The notes beneath the pieces were generated by a model that was not told the DNA's origin, did not search any database, and saw only the letters and a list, made by a program, of their open reading frames with translations. Below, piece after piece: positions 20,100 to 29,987 of a DNA stretch of 64,000 bases. Every line of letters begins with the position of its first letter. Positions within the stretch are counted from its first letter, which is position 1. The stretch is from an uncultured Phocaeicola sp. (GTDB lineage Bacteria > Bacteroidota > Bacteroidia > Bacteroidales > Bacteroidaceae): contig CALUJA010000004.1 in the NCBI GenBank assembly GCA_944320845.1, positions 62,001-126,000 on the forward strand. Direction: 5' to 3'. Made by a program: the position numbers and the translations under genes.

Positions 20100-21812
20100 A
20101 TGAAAAATTATCTAAGTTTAATCGCCTTGGGCGCTATGGGCTTATTTGCCGCATCTTGTGCCGACAACAAAACGGCAATCACGCCCGGCACTCCGGTTTT
20201 CAGCAGTTTTACCTATGTCGGGCAAGACCCCGTCTACGATAAGAATCCGATTTCAGAAAACGAGTTCTACACTCCCATCCTGCAAGGATGTTACCCCGAC
20301 CCAAGCATCTGCAAGAAAGGAAACGACTATTATCTGGTATGCTCTTCATTCGCCATCAATCCGGGAGTGCCAATCTTCCATTCCAACGACTTGGTAAACT
20401 GGAAACAAATAGGCCATGTGCTGGAACGGCCCTCACAATTGAAGGTGGAAGATACGGGCATCAGTGCCGGAGTATACGCACCAACCATCCGCTACAACGC
20501 CAACAACGATACCTTTTATATGATTACCACCCAGTTTGCCGGCGGATTCGGGAACATCATCGTAAAGACCAAAGACCCGATGCAGGGATGGGGAGACCCT
20601 ATCAAGCTGAATTTCGAGGGAATTGACCCGTCCATCTTTTTCGACGACAACGGGAAAGCATACATCGTCCACAACGATGCCCCTCAAAAGGCGCTTTACG
20701 AAGGCCACAGAGTCATCAAGGTATGGGAATATGATGTGGAGAAAGACCAGATTATCCCCGGAACAGACAAAGTCATCGTCAATGGAGGAGTTGACCTTTC
20801 ACAAAAGCCAATATGGATTGAAGCGCCTCATATCTACAAGAAGGACGGCAAGTATTACCTGATGTGCGCGGAAGGCGGAACGGGAGACAACCACAGCGAA
20901 GTCATCTTCATCAGCAACAATCCGACAGGGCCTTATACTCCCGCTCCTGAAAACCCGATTCTCTCACAGAGACACCTGTCAGCCGACCGTTCCGACAAGG
21001 TGGACTGGGCCGGCCATGCCGATTTGGTGGAAGGTCCGGACGGCAAATATTACGGTGTATTCCTTGCCATCCGCCCCAATGAACAGAATCGTGTAAACAC
21101 GGGACGCGAAACATTCATCCTTCCCGTCGACTGGAGCGGTACGTTCCCCGTATTCGAAGGAGGCATGGAGCCCTTGAAAGCAAAGCTTGACACCCCTGAA
21201 GGCGTGAAGAACCAAACCGGCCAGAACGGCTTTTTGCCGAATGGAAACTTCTCTTTCACCGACAACTTCTCGGCAACTCGATTGGACTATCGCTGGGTGG
21301 GAATAAGAGGAGCGAGAGAGAAGTTCATTACAACTTCTGCCGACGGCCTGACCATCATGCCGTTTGATACAAACATCAAGGCTCCGCGGCCCACTTCTAC
21401 CCTGTTCTGCCGACAGCAACATCTGCATTTCACCGCCACAACAACCATGCATTATGCACCGCGAAGCGAAAAAGATTTGGCAGGTATGGTTTGTTATCAA
21501 AGTGAAAATTTCAACTATGTATTCGGCATAACCAAAAAGGGAGAGGACAACTGCCTGGTATTGCAGCGTACTGACAAAGGAAAATCAACGACTCTGGCAA
21601 GCGTGACTGTAAAAGAAACCAATCCGATAGCATTGCAAGTGAAAGCGGAAGGAGACAAATATACTTTCAGCTACTCAACAAACGGAAAGAGCTTTCAGAC
21701 AATAAGCGAACCGGTATCCGGTGATATTCTCTCTACGAATGTAGCCGGAGGATTTACCGGAGCCATGATTGGACTTTATGCCACGACCGCAAACGATGCG
21801 GCCGCACAATAA
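20100..21812 (+). CDS. GH43 lipoprotein, beta-xylosidase/arabinofuranosidase type
   Basis: A 570-residue predicted outer-membrane lipoprotein: the signal sequence ends in a lipobox (LFAASC, Cys20). The beta-propeller starts at GCYPDPSICKKGNDYY (base Asp), with the modulator in GIDPSIFFDDNG and the acid Glu in WIEAPHIYKKDGKYY. A C-terminal beta-sandwich follows from about residue 380. It is the only GH43 here with a clear lipobox, so it may act on xylan chains at the cell surface or on the inner leaflet of the outer membrane. It diverges from the ten-gene operon and is followed by a hairpin terminator before GH97. Confidence 0.87.
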   Translation: MKNYLSLIALGAMGLFAASCADNKTAITPGTPVFSSFTYVGQDPVYDKNPISENEFYTPILQGCYPDPSICKKGNDYYLVCSSFAINPGVPIFHSNDLVNWKQIGHVLERPSQLKVEDTGISAGVYAPTIRYNANNDTFYMITTQFAGGFGNIIVKTKDPMQGWGDPIKLNFEGIDPSIFFDDNGKAYIVHNDAPQKALYEGHRVIKVWEYDVEKDQIIPGTDKVIVNGGVDLSQKPIWIEAPHIYKKDGKYYLMCAEGGTGDNHSEVIFISNNPTGPYTPAPENPILSQRHLSADRSDKVDWAGHADLVEGPDGKYYGVFLAIRPNEQNRVNTGRETFILPVDWSGTFPVFEGGMEPLKAKLDTPEGVKNQTGQNGFLPNGNFSFTDNFSATRLDYRWVGIRGAREKFITTSADGLTIMPFDTNIKAPRPTSTLFCRQQHLHFTATTTMHYAPRSEKDLAGMVCYQSENFNYVFGITKKGEDNCLVLQRTDKGKSTTLASVTVKETNPIALQVKAEGDKYTFSYSTNGKSFQTISEPVSGDILSTNVAGGFTGAMIGLYATTANDAAAQ

Positions 21813-21865
21813 CCGGCCTCTGCACGACGGATAAAGATGATTCTTGAATTATTGTTTTAAACCTC

Positions 21866-21921
21866 ATAAAGAGCGTAATCTTTTCAAACCATCCTGGAAT
21901 GCAGATTATGCTCTTTATTTC
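21866..21921 (+). terminator. Terminator between GH43 and GH97
   Basis: ATAAAGAGCGTAATC (21866-21880) pairs with GATTATGCTCTTTAT (21904-21918) with a single G.T pair, followed by T-rich sequence. The hairpin covers the upstream ATG at 21899, which supports the later ATG at 21935 as the start of the next gene. Read-through may allow lower expression of GH97. Confidence 0.7.
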
Positions 21922-21934
21922 ATTTATTGACATT

Positions 21935-23851
21935 ATGCTTTCACTCAGAAATACAGCCGGCATCACGCTTTTCTGCCTGATCAGTACGGCCGCACACGCC
22001 CATGATGTGACCATAACATCGCCCGACGGCAAACTCTGCATCAAAGTAACCGACAGCGGAGAAGGTGCAGACAGACAGTCGTCCGGATTCAGCGTCGCAT
22101 ACGACAAGACCTGCGTACTGCCCTATGTCAGGCTCGGCATGTCTACCGAGCAATCTTCATTCGGGCAAGACCTTTCATTGGTTTCTGACGGTTCAGCAAA
22201 AACCATTACAGAAAACTATCAGATGATCACCGGCAAACGGAGCCATTGCTTCAACGAAGGAACCGAACAGACAGTCTGTCTCGAAAACCGGGACGGGAAA
22301 AAGATGAACGTAACCTTCCGAGTATTCAATGACGGAATTGCCTTCCGCTATGAGCTTGCCTCGGACAAGGAAAAAGACAGCATCACCGGCGAACAGACCA
22401 CGTATGTCCTTAACGAAGGAACCAAACGATGGATGCAAATCTATTCGCCCGACAGTTACGAACGTTTCTTCCCGCCATCAACCGACGGATATTCTCCCGA
22501 CGATTCGAAAGCATGCCTATGGGGATATCCCGCACTCATACAGGCTTCCGACTCTGTTTATGCCCTCCTGACCGAATCGGACATTCAGCGAAACCACTGC
22601 TGCTCCTTCTTGAACAATGAGGAAGACCGCAACCAATACAAGGTAAGCCTGGCAGACGAATGCCTTTCCTTCACCGGCAAATGGATTTCTCCATGGAGAG
22701 TTATGATTGTCGGCTCCTTGGCAAACGTGACGGAATCCACGTTAGTAACAGATGTTGCCACCCCCTCGCGGATAAAAGACACAAGCTGGATACAGCCGGG
22801 AACAGCATCGTGGATATATTGGGCCTACAACCACGGGACAAGAGACTTCCAGCTTGTAAAAGAATACATCGACCTGGCAGACGAAATGCACTGGCCCTAT
22901 ACCCTGATTGACTGGGAATGGAATATGATGGACAACGGAGGAAACATCCAAGATGCCTTAAAGTATGCCGCAAGCAAGGGCATCAAGCCATTTATGTGGT
23001 ATAATTCCAGCACCAACTGGGTGGGCGAGCATGCTCCGCAGCCGCAATACCTTCTGAACACAAAGGAAAAGCGGGAAAAAGAATATGCCTGGCTGAAGAA
23101 GATGCAGGTCGCGGGGCTGAAGATTGATTTCTTTCCGAACGACAAGGCTTCGACCGTCAACTATTACCTTGACCTGCTGGAAGATGCCGCCCGCTACCGG
23201 CTGATGATAAACTTCCACGGCGCGACAGTGCCGCGGGGATGGCAACGGACATATCCCAACCTGATGTCGGTGGAAGGGGTATACGGGGCAGAATGGTATA
23301 ACAATACGCCGGCATTGACCAAACGGGCCGCCGCCCATAACGCGACTCTCCCCTTCACCCGCAACGTGATAGGGCCAATGGACTATACTCCGGGAACATT
23401 TTCCAACTCACAACATCCCCATATCACCACCTATGCACACGAACTTGCCCTGCCCGTATTGTTCGAATCCGCCATCCAACACATGCCCGACCGCCCGTCC
23501 GTATACCGTTCGCTGCCTCAAGAAGTGCAGGAACTCTTGTCAACGCTGCCTACGGCATGGGACGACACCCGTCTGCTCGCCGGATATCCGGGGACAGAAG
23601 TGGTTCTCGCACGGAGAAAAGGGGAAGTATGGTATATTGCCGGAATAAACGGGACGGACGAAGAACGGACAATCCGCTTTTCAACCGACCGACTCCAGTT
23701 GTCCGGCCATACCAGCCATCCGACAATCTGGTTTAAAGACGGCAAGACAGACTCTTCCTTCGAGATTGAAAGGCAGACTCTGACGCAGACCCAGGAAACC
23801 GTGGAAATCTCCTGCCGGCCGCGCGGCGGATTCGTAGCGGTAATCCGATAA
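21935..23851 (+). CDS. GH97 glycoside hydrolase, retaining alpha-galactosidase type
   Basis: A 638-residue secreted enzyme with signal peptide (MLSLRNTAGITLFCLISTAAHA). The GH97 N-terminal domain is followed by the catalytic barrel with PFMWYNSSTNWVGEH, GLKIDFFPND (Asp398 at the retaining nucleophile position) and NFHGATVPRGWQRTYPN. These features resemble the retaining alpha-galactosidase branch rather than SusB. It shares the fold with the GH97 at 10390-12336 but the two are clearly diverged, suggesting different linkages or acceptor sugars. An upstream ATG at 21899 is rejected because it lies in the terminator hairpin and spoils the signal peptide. Confidence 0.87.
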   Translation: MLSLRNTAGITLFCLISTAAHAHDVTITSPDGKLCIKVTDSGEGADRQSSGFSVAYDKTCVLPYVRLGMSTEQSSFGQDLSLVSDGSAKTITENYQMITGKRSHCFNEGTEQTVCLENRDGKKMNVTFRVFNDGIAFRYELASDKEKDSITGEQTTYVLNEGTKRWMQIYSPDSYERFFPPSTDGYSPDDSKACLWGYPALIQASDSVYALLTESDIQRNHCCSFLNNEEDRNQYKVSLADECLSFTGKWISPWRVMIVGSLANVTESTLVTDVATPSRIKDTSWIQPGTASWIYWAYNHGTRDFQLVKEYIDLADEMHWPYTLIDWEWNMMDNGGNIQDALKYAASKGIKPFMWYNSSTNWVGEHAPQPQYLLNTKEKREKEYAWLKKMQVAGLKIDFFPNDKASTVNYYLDLLEDAARYRLMINFHGATVPRGWQRTYPNLMSVEGVYGAEWYNNTPALTKRAAAHNATLPFTRNVIGPMDYTPGTFSNSQHPHITTYAHELALPVLFESAIQHMPDRPSVYRSLPQEVQELLSTLPTAWDDTRLLAGYPGTEVVLARRKGEVWYIAGINGTDEERTIRFSTDRLQLSGHTSHPTIWFKDGKTDSSFEIERQTLTQTQETVEISCRPRGGFVAVIR

Positions 23852-23881
23852 ACAAAGGTGTACGCCTGTTTCCGGCACTTC

Positions 23882-23936
23882 AAAAGTTTTGTCTCATAGC
23901 GGATGGTGAAACATTCGCTATGAGGCAAAACTTTTT
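23882..23936. terminator. Bidirectional terminator between GH97 and GH67
   Basis: AAAAGTTTTG..CTCATAGCG (23882-23901) pairs with CGCTATGAG..CAAAACTTTT (23916-23935) over about 20 bp, with A and T runs on the two flanks. It serves the convergent GH97 (+) and GH67 (-) genes. Confidence 0.8.
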
Positions 23937-24014
23937 CATTCGGACATCCCGCCGTTTCTCATTGACCAAACGACCGTCTGCAAATATAAAAACTACCGTT
24001 TCATCAGTCAAGAA

Positions 24015-26123
24015 TCAGCGCTGACGGTTCAATTCCTCCCGCGTAGGACTGCGATACAGACCTACATTCAGTCTTGCCTTCTGACATTCTTCGAGCGTAT
24101 GCACGGGAGGGTCGACATAATCGGGCAGCGGCATACGACTGAAAGTCTGGAAATAAAGCAGACAACCGTCTTTCCACCATTCCGCATCACGCGCTTGAGT
24201 CATCAGTCGCACCTGCACATCCTTGAATATATCCGGGTCAATCTGTCCTTGCAGACTATTCCACTGACGCTGCATGTCGCGCGCCTCATCCACTCCGTGC
24301 TGGTATCTGAAGCAAAGTTCTTCCCACAGGGTACGCCCGCTCTGGCAACGGTGATTCCACGGCACATGATGAAACCAAAGCAGATATTTGTCCGGGCATG
24401 TATTTACATCCTCTATCAAACGGTAAAATTCGTCCGGATATTGCGCGGTATTGCCGCTTCCCGTAGCGGCTGTGCGGTCGAAACCGATACCCGAAGCATC
24501 GGCTTGATTATAAAAGACCGGCAGCCAGTCACGGCGGACTCCGGGCATATCCTGCCACGGCCCCGGCGCATAGTGCGAATCACCGAACTGATGATGAAGG
24601 CCGACAGGCATTTCATAGTCGACCACCGCCTCCCGGCTGCGCATCAGCATGTCAACAACCGTCGAAAGCACATCCGACCCTTCAGACGAAAGGAATGTCT
24701 GTGCAACCCACTCCTTTGCTATCGATTCCGCATCCAGATGAGGATTCCATGCCATGCGCCCATAAGCATACCAATTTGCCTGTGCCAACGGATGTCCGCA
24801 CCAGCTGGCATCCGTTCCGATATTAGCAACTCCCGATATGGCATTGTAGCGAGACTGTTGCTGATAAGGCGTATAACCGGCATAACGGTCTACTTCCTCA
24901 AAAAACTCCTGCCACATCGTGCCAAGATAAGCTAAATGATTCGATTGCCCCAGATATTCCTGAGTTATCTGAAACTCCGCCATGCAGGAAGTCTCGTGCA
25001 ACGCACCGAAAAGCGGGTTAAACGGCTCGCGCGGCTGAAAGTCGATAGGCCCGTTCTTTATCTGTATGATTACATTGTCAAGGAATTTTCCGTCGAGATG
25101 CTCAAATTCCAGGCGCGCCTGCTTAGCCCGATCCGGATCGGTAGGGCTATAAACAAAAGCCCTCCACATCACAATGCCGCCATACGGGCGCAAAGCCCGC
25201 GCCAGCATATTTGCTCCATCGGCATGTGTCCGGCCAAAATCCATCGGCCCCGGCTGCCCTTCACTGTTGGCCTTGACCAGAAAACCGCCGAAATCCGGTA
25301 TCAGTCTATAAATATCCTTCACCTTTTGCTTCCACCACCGCTGCACATCCTTATCAAGCGGGTCGGCTGTCTTCAGCTTGTCCAAAACGACCGGACTGGA
25401 AAAGTTAACTGCCAGATAAACCTTGATACCGTAAGGCCGAAGCACATCCGCATATTGTCTCACCCAGTCAAGCACTCCGAGAGTCAGCATCTGAGGCGAA
25501 GCGTTTACATTATTAAGCACCGCTCCGTTTATGCCCAACGATGCATTGGCACGCATATACATCGCATTATGAAGAGGGTTATTGGTGATTCTCCCCACAT
25601 CATTGGTTCCATCGGCCTGCATATTCCAGAAAATACTGCGGCCAGCATAGCCGCGCTCGCTATTCCCATCCAGATTGTCCCAATGGTCGAGCACGCGAAT
25701 ATCATGAAAAGGAGTCTCAGTCACCGTGAAATCTTCCTTTCCGGCCAAGGCTTCGGCGATGCTTCCCATACCCTGCAGCCGAAGCAGATGATAAGCCCCA
25801 TAAAGCAGCCCTATATCCGAAGGAGAAGAAACGGTAGTCACCCCGCCGCGGATAGTGACAGTAAAGGCATCTACCTTCATCCCTTTCTTCCGAACCGTTT
25901 GAAGCGTGACAGTTCCTCCCCGCCAAGCCTGAACAAGCTCCTTTACAGCAATGTCTGTCGTAGGAGAAGCCTTTGCATCCAACGTTATCTGCGGACTGCC
26001 CAATGCCGCCTGCCTGAGCCAAAGACAGGAACCGTCATCGGCATGCACAGCCATCGAAACAGTTAGCATCATGGTCGCAACGCCTGTTGCGACAAGATTC
26101 CTTATTTTGTTTGCCGTCACCAT
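24015..26123 (-). CDS. GH67 alpha-glucuronidase
   Basis: Removes (4-O-methyl-)D-glucuronic acid from the non-reducing end xylose of glucurono-xylo-oligosaccharides, normally in the periplasm. At 702 residues with a signal peptide (SMAVHA) it has the full GH67 length. Glu288 (KANSEGQPGP), Asp361 (NGPIDFQPREP) and Glu389 (ITQEYLGQ) line up, with a constant offset of four, with the catalytic Glu292, Asp365 and Glu393 of the Cellvibrio enzyme. Because GH67 acts only on terminal residues it needs an endo-xylanase to act first, and none is encoded here. It lies 24 bases after the GH43 gene. Confidence 0.94.
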   Translation of the reverse strand: MVTANKIRNLVATGVATMMLTVSMAVHADDGSCLWLRQAALGSPQITLDAKASPTTDIAVKELVQAWRGGTVTLQTVRKKGMKVDAFTVTIRGGVTTVSSPSDIGLLYGAYHLLRLQGMGSIAEALAGKEDFTVTETPFHDIRVLDHWDNLDGNSERGYAGRSIFWNMQADGTNDVGRITNNPLHNAMYMRANASLGINGAVLNNVNASPQMLTLGVLDWVRQYADVLRPYGIKVYLAVNFSSPVVLDKLKTADPLDKDVQRWWKQKVKDIYRLIPDFGGFLVKANSEGQPGPMDFGRTHADGANMLARALRPYGGIVMWRAFVYSPTDPDRAKQARLEFEHLDGKFLDNVIIQIKNGPIDFQPREPFNPLFGALHETSCMAEFQITQEYLGQSNHLAYLGTMWQEFFEEVDRYAGYTPYQQQSRYNAISGVANIGTDASWCGHPLAQANWYAYGRMAWNPHLDAESIAKEWVAQTFLSSEGSDVLSTVVDMLMRSREAVVDYEMPVGLHHQFGDSHYAPGPWQDMPGVRRDWLPVFYNQADASGIGFDRTAATGSGNTAQYPDEFYRLIEDVNTCPDKYLLWFHHVPWNHRCQSGRTLWEELCFRYQHGVDEARDMQRQWNSLQGQIDPDIFKDVQVRLMTQARDAEWWKDGCLLYFQTFSRMPLPDYVDPPVHTLEECQKARLNVGLYRSPTREELNRQR

Positions 26124-26147
26124 ATAAATATAAGAATTAAAAAAGAA

Positions 26148-27713
26148 CTATAAATCGGTCTCATAATCAAAAAAGTCAAAGTCTGCCTGACTTTCCGTTC
26201 CTCCCTGAGCAAAAAGTGCAAGATGTACGCCTACAAATCCTCCGAGCGTTTCGGTACTGAGATAACGGTAATCCTGACTGGCAAGACGAACAAAGTCTTT
26301 GCCATCCGTGCTGTAAGACAGATGATAAAGCTGGGGATCGCCTTCCACTCGCAGATAAACCTTCGATGAGGGCAATGCCACCTCCTTTTCCACATGTGAA
26401 ATCAAGCCAATGCGGATAACGGCCTGAACAAAATACTTTCCGTCGCGTCTCACGATGCGGGCATCATAGTGATTGAGAGGGGCCGCATAGGCCGTAATGC
26501 CAGCTTCCGCTCCGTCTTGCAGCTGGGAAGCATCGACATGAGTCGTTGCATAAAAAGTCTTTTCCGTCTGCCGCCGTCCAATCCATGTCAATGTCTTGCC
26601 GGTTTCATCGATTGTCGTAAGCGTGGCCTTCATGCGCAGCCAACCTTTGCGGGATTTCAAATCGTAATTGTCGTATTCAGGATTGCAAAGATAGCTCCAA
26701 TAAAGAGGCAGTCTGTCCGCATCAAAATCATCGCGCAAAGGCTCTTCCGGCACAGGAACCTGCGGCAGCGTCTTACAGTCCATGTCTATCTGCAAAGTGC
26801 CGTCGCCATTCACCACCGGCCAGGCATTCTTGTCCCAACGCACCGGAGCAAGAAAAGTTTCCCGCCCCATCACATGCTGCAAGTATCCGTGCGTGCGGTA
26901 TCCCAGACAAACCATCCACCAAGAGCCGTCGGGGGCATCCACCAGGTCGGCATGTCCCAATCCCTGTATCGGACTGTTCTCCATCTTTTGAGAGAAGTGT
27001 GTCAGTATCGGATTCGCCGGACAAGGTGTATAAGGCCCGGTCAACTCGCGACTTCGGGCTATCGTGACATAATGTCCATGCTCAGTCCCTCCTTCGGCCA
27101 ACAACAGATAATAATATCCGTCCTTCTTATAAATATGGGGACCTTCCGGATAGCGTCCTCCCAAGCCGCTCCAAAGCAGATGCTCCTCTCCTATCTTCTC
27201 ACCGGTTTCCACATTAATCTCGGCAATCCGGATATAGTCGTTTTTCCAAAGAAAATAGCATTTACCGTCGTCGAAAAACAAAGTAGGATCACAACTACCC
27301 CGTGTCCATTTTATTTCAATGGGTTCCGACCATTCTCCCGCCGGATTATCCGTCCAAACATAAAAATGTTTTCTCTCCGGAAAAACCGTAGTAACCATAT
27401 AGAATCTCCCCTCATTATAACGGATGGTAGGGGCATAAACTCCATTTAAAAAATCGGCACCGGTCAAATCAAGCTGCGATTTTCGCGTCAGACAATGTCC
27501 GATTTGCTCCCAATGAATGAGATCCTTGCTGTGATATACCGGTACGCCGGGAAAAAACTGGAATGTACTGTTCACCAAATAAAAGTCATCGCCGACGCGG
27601 CATACACTCGGATCGGCATGAAACCCCGGAAGTACCGGATTACGGAAACCTTGGGCCACACCGACAACCGCAGCAATCCAAGCCAGGCAAAAGAATAAAG
27701 AAATGCGTTTCAT
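26148..27713 (-). CDS. GH43 beta-xylosidase (XynB type)
   Basis: A 521-residue secreted beta-propeller plus C-terminal beta-sandwich, the classic layout of xylan beta-1,4-xylosidases that trim xylo-oligosaccharides. The base is in GFHADPSVCRVGD, the modulator in SCDPTLFFDDGK and the acid Glu in RYPEGPHIYKKDG. The sandwich runs from about residue 325 to the end (DFDFFDYETDL). The start at 27713 gives a signal peptide (MKRISLFFCLAWIAAVVGVAQ); the frame stays open 28 codons upstream without a plausible export signal. Probably co-transcribed with GH67, and possibly by read-through from susCD. Confidence 0.87.
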   Translation of the reverse strand: MKRISLFFCLAWIAAVVGVAQGFRNPVLPGFHADPSVCRVGDDFYLVNSTFQFFPGVPVYHSKDLIHWEQIGHCLTRKSQLDLTGADFLNGVYAPTIRYNEGRFYMVTTVFPERKHFYVWTDNPAGEWSEPIEIKWTRGSCDPTLFFDDGKCYFLWKNDYIRIAEINVETGEKIGEEHLLWSGLGGRYPEGPHIYKKDGYYYLLLAEGGTEHGHYVTIARSRELTGPYTPCPANPILTHFSQKMENSPIQGLGHADLVDAPDGSWWMVCLGYRTHGYLQHVMGRETFLAPVRWDKNAWPVVNGDGTLQIDMDCKTLPQVPVPEEPLRDDFDADRLPLYWSYLCNPEYDNYDLKSRKGWLRMKATLTTIDETGKTLTWIGRRQTEKTFYATTHVDASQLQDGAEAGITAYAAPLNHYDARIVRRDGKYFVQAVIRIGLISHVEKEVALPSSKVYLRVEGDPQLYHLSYSTDGKDFVRLASQDYRYLSTETLGGFVGVHLALFAQGGTESQADFDFFDYETDL

Positions 27714-27865
27714 AATACAGTCAGATTTTAACGGAATAAAGATAATGAGTTTTATAGGAATAATTTGAATCTTCATGTTACAAAAAGCTTCACTCATGTT
27801 TCATCTCCATATTCAGGATACCTATTTCCTACATTTTTAAAGCATCAAACATTCTTTTGCCCCTA

Positions 27866-27932
27866 ATGCAAAAGGCAAAGTAACGGAGAATCCGGCAGCC
27901 TTCAAACAAAAACCGTTCAGATTCCCCGTTAC
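27866..27932 (-). terminator. Hairpin, possible partial terminator after susD
   Basis: GTAACGGAGAATC (27880-27892) pairs with GATTCCCCGTTAC (27920-27932) with one mismatch and a 27-base loop. On the minus strand it is followed by a broken T-run (TTTGCCTTTTGC). It would reduce, but perhaps not stop, transcription from susCD into GH43-GH67, as seen in many Bacteroides loci. Confidence 0.5.
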
Positions 27933-27984
27933 ACAGAGTTTAGATACAGACATCCTTTATTTTATAAAAGCGCAAAAAGACATA

Positions 27985-29970
27985 TCAATACCCCGGATTC
28001 TGATAAGCATCCTTTTCTGCTTCCGTCATCGTCATGGCATCTAGCTGGCCTTGCGGAATCGGGCGGAGATAATGGAAATCTTCAATCGTACGGGTGATAG
28101 TCTGTTTGGTGTGATCTCCATAGTCAGCCCCGCATATTTCATACTGTCCGGCCTTTTCTTTCCACATCTGCGTGCGGACAAGGTCAAGCCAACGGTATCC
28201 CTCTCCGAAATATTCGCGCAGACGCTCGTCCAAAATATAGTCGATGGTTATGGTCGCAGGTGTCTGGCTCTTCAAATCCGCGCTGTAATCGCCGGTCTTC
28301 GCCTGATTATCGGCAACACTGAAAGTCCACTTTCCGGCACGTCCTCTGATTTCATTTATCAAATCGCGGGCACTCATATATGTCGCATTGGCTCCCTTGA
28401 CGGCTGCTTCGGCAGCAATGAAATAGAATTCGGAGAACTTGGCAATGTTATACGGACGGGTATTTCCTGCATTCGGCTGTCCTACCCCCGTACCATTATC
28501 CGTGCGGTAAGGCCCCCATTTCCAGAAGCCCGGATAAACACGACGGCTGATACCGTCAGGACTTACTACAAAATCGGCACGGCCGGGAAGAGTTCCCACA
28601 CCAATCGCGTTATCTCCTGCATCCGGCTTCCCGTCCTTAACAGGATAAGAGATTGCAGTAGTTGGTTCTTCTGTCAGGAATGTCAGGACAGGTTCTCCTT
28701 CACGGACCTGCATATTATTGGCTGCATAGACAAATTCAGGACAATCCTCACCAGCCAGTTCTGTAGACCAGTTACCCCGATAAACGGTCATGAACGTACC
28801 ATCGTAACGCGAGTCTTTCTCTTTGTTATCAAACGTGCGGATGGCATTGATGGTCGGACAGAAACGAGTCCAGGGGCGTCCGTAACCCTGTACGGCCACA
28901 CGACGGAGAGGATTAACCTTTTCATCCCACTGACTGCCATTCAATGTTTTCGCACATGCAAGTATCGTATAATTCCAGTTCGGAAACCAACCGCAGAAGA
29001 AGTCAGGTGCAGCCCCCGTTCCCGCTCCCGTTGTAGGGCCTCCATTATAATAGGCATCACTCTCCGTATGGTCAGCATACAGCATGATTTCCTTGTTCCG
29101 GTCGTATTGGCCTGCATTAACCTGATAATAATACTCCATCAATCCATACGGGCCCGGGTTCTGAATGGCTGTTACAGCAATATCATAAGCCTGTTGGAAA
29201 TACCATTGAGCATCATGTCCGTCGGGGTCTGTACGGTCGCATTCGGGATAAGTCGGAATATTCTTGGGGTTTTCCAGCCACCATCCATAAGTCAGATAAG
29301 CTTTTGACAAGAACAAGCGAGCCACATTCTTCGTCACACCTCCGGTCACCCTCGGATTTTCAGGCAGTTTCTCTATGGCATCCACCAAATCAGGAAAAAC
29401 AACTTTCGTATATACTTCAGGCACGGTATTGCGTGTAGAGATGCGAACAGCCGAAATATTAAACTTCAATTCACCGGAACCCAAATCCAAAGGCACGCCG
29501 CCAAAGGTCTGAACCAACTGGAAATAATCAAAAGCACGGAAGAAACGGGCCTCGGCCAGCAAAGCTTCGTCCAATCCGGCAGCTGTCCCATTTTCTATAA
29601 TGCCGTTGGCGGTATTGATATTTGAATAAACACCGCCCCACAAAGCATCGGCACGGCAGGTTGAGGGATTCAGGTTACTGACATCCGACATGTCTATATC
29701 TTTAAAGTTTCCGTCTCCTTCTGCTGCATAAGTCATTTCATCCGTACCTCCCTCACAAGCTGCATAATAATACTGTCCGTATATATAGCGCAAATGGGCG
29801 TACAACGAAGTTATTCCTCCCTCAATACCTCTTTCCGTCTGGAAATAGTTCGGGTCATAAAAGCTACGGGGCTGTTCATCCAAAATATCGGAACAAGAAG
29901 TGGCAAAGAACAAAGTCAAAGCAAACGTTCCTATAGCTTTAGTCTTTCTGCTGAATATATTAGATTTCAT
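27985..29970 (-). CDS. susD: SusD/RagB-family surface glycan-binding lipoprotein
   Basis: Outer-membrane lipoprotein of 661 residues that captures glycans and forms the lid of the SusC transporter. The signal sequence ends in a lipobox (LFFATSC), followed by the typical DILDEQP start of mature SusD proteins and tetratricopeptide-like helices (ALLAEARFFRAFDYFQLVQTFGG and KNVARLFLSKAYL). The C-terminal region holds the usual YILDERLREYFGEGYRW motif. It begins 17 bases after the susC stop. The start at 29970 is preferred to one three codons upstream. Ligand, presumably decorated xylan oligosaccharides, is inferred from the locus. Confidence 0.93.
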   Translation of the reverse strand: MKSNIFSRKTKAIGTFALTLFFATSCSDILDEQPRSFYDPNYFQTERGIEGGITSLYAHLRYIYGQYYYAACEGGTDEMTYAAEGDGNFKDIDMSDVSNLNPSTCRADALWGGVYSNINTANGIIENGTAAGLDEALLAEARFFRAFDYFQLVQTFGGVPLDLGSGELKFNISAVRISTRNTVPEVYTKVVFPDLVDAIEKLPENPRVTGGVTKNVARLFLSKAYLTYGWWLENPKNIPTYPECDRTDPDGHDAQWYFQQAYDIAVTAIQNPGPYGLMEYYYQVNAGQYDRNKEIMLYADHTESDAYYNGGPTTGAGTGAAPDFFCGWFPNWNYTILACAKTLNGSQWDEKVNPLRRVAVQGYGRPWTRFCPTINAIRTFDNKEKDSRYDGTFMTVYRGNWSTELAGEDCPEFVYAANNMQVREGEPVLTFLTEEPTTAISYPVKDGKPDAGDNAIGVGTLPGRADFVVSPDGISRRVYPGFWKWGPYRTDNGTGVGQPNAGNTRPYNIAKFSEFYFIAAEAAVKGANATYMSARDLINEIRGRAGKWTFSVADNQAKTGDYSADLKSQTPATITIDYILDERLREYFGEGYRWLDLVRTQMWKEKAGQYEICGADYGDHTKQTITRTIEDFHYLRPIPQGQLDAMTMTEAEKDAYQNPGY

Positions 29971-29987
29971 AGTTATCACTTATTAAT

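Noticed and set aside
24936-29307. Long plus-strand open frames opposite GH67, GH43 and susD (up to 418 codons)
   Set aside because: They lie fully opposite well-supported genes, lack recognisable motifs and are rich in His, Arg, Ser and Cys, as expected for antisense frames.
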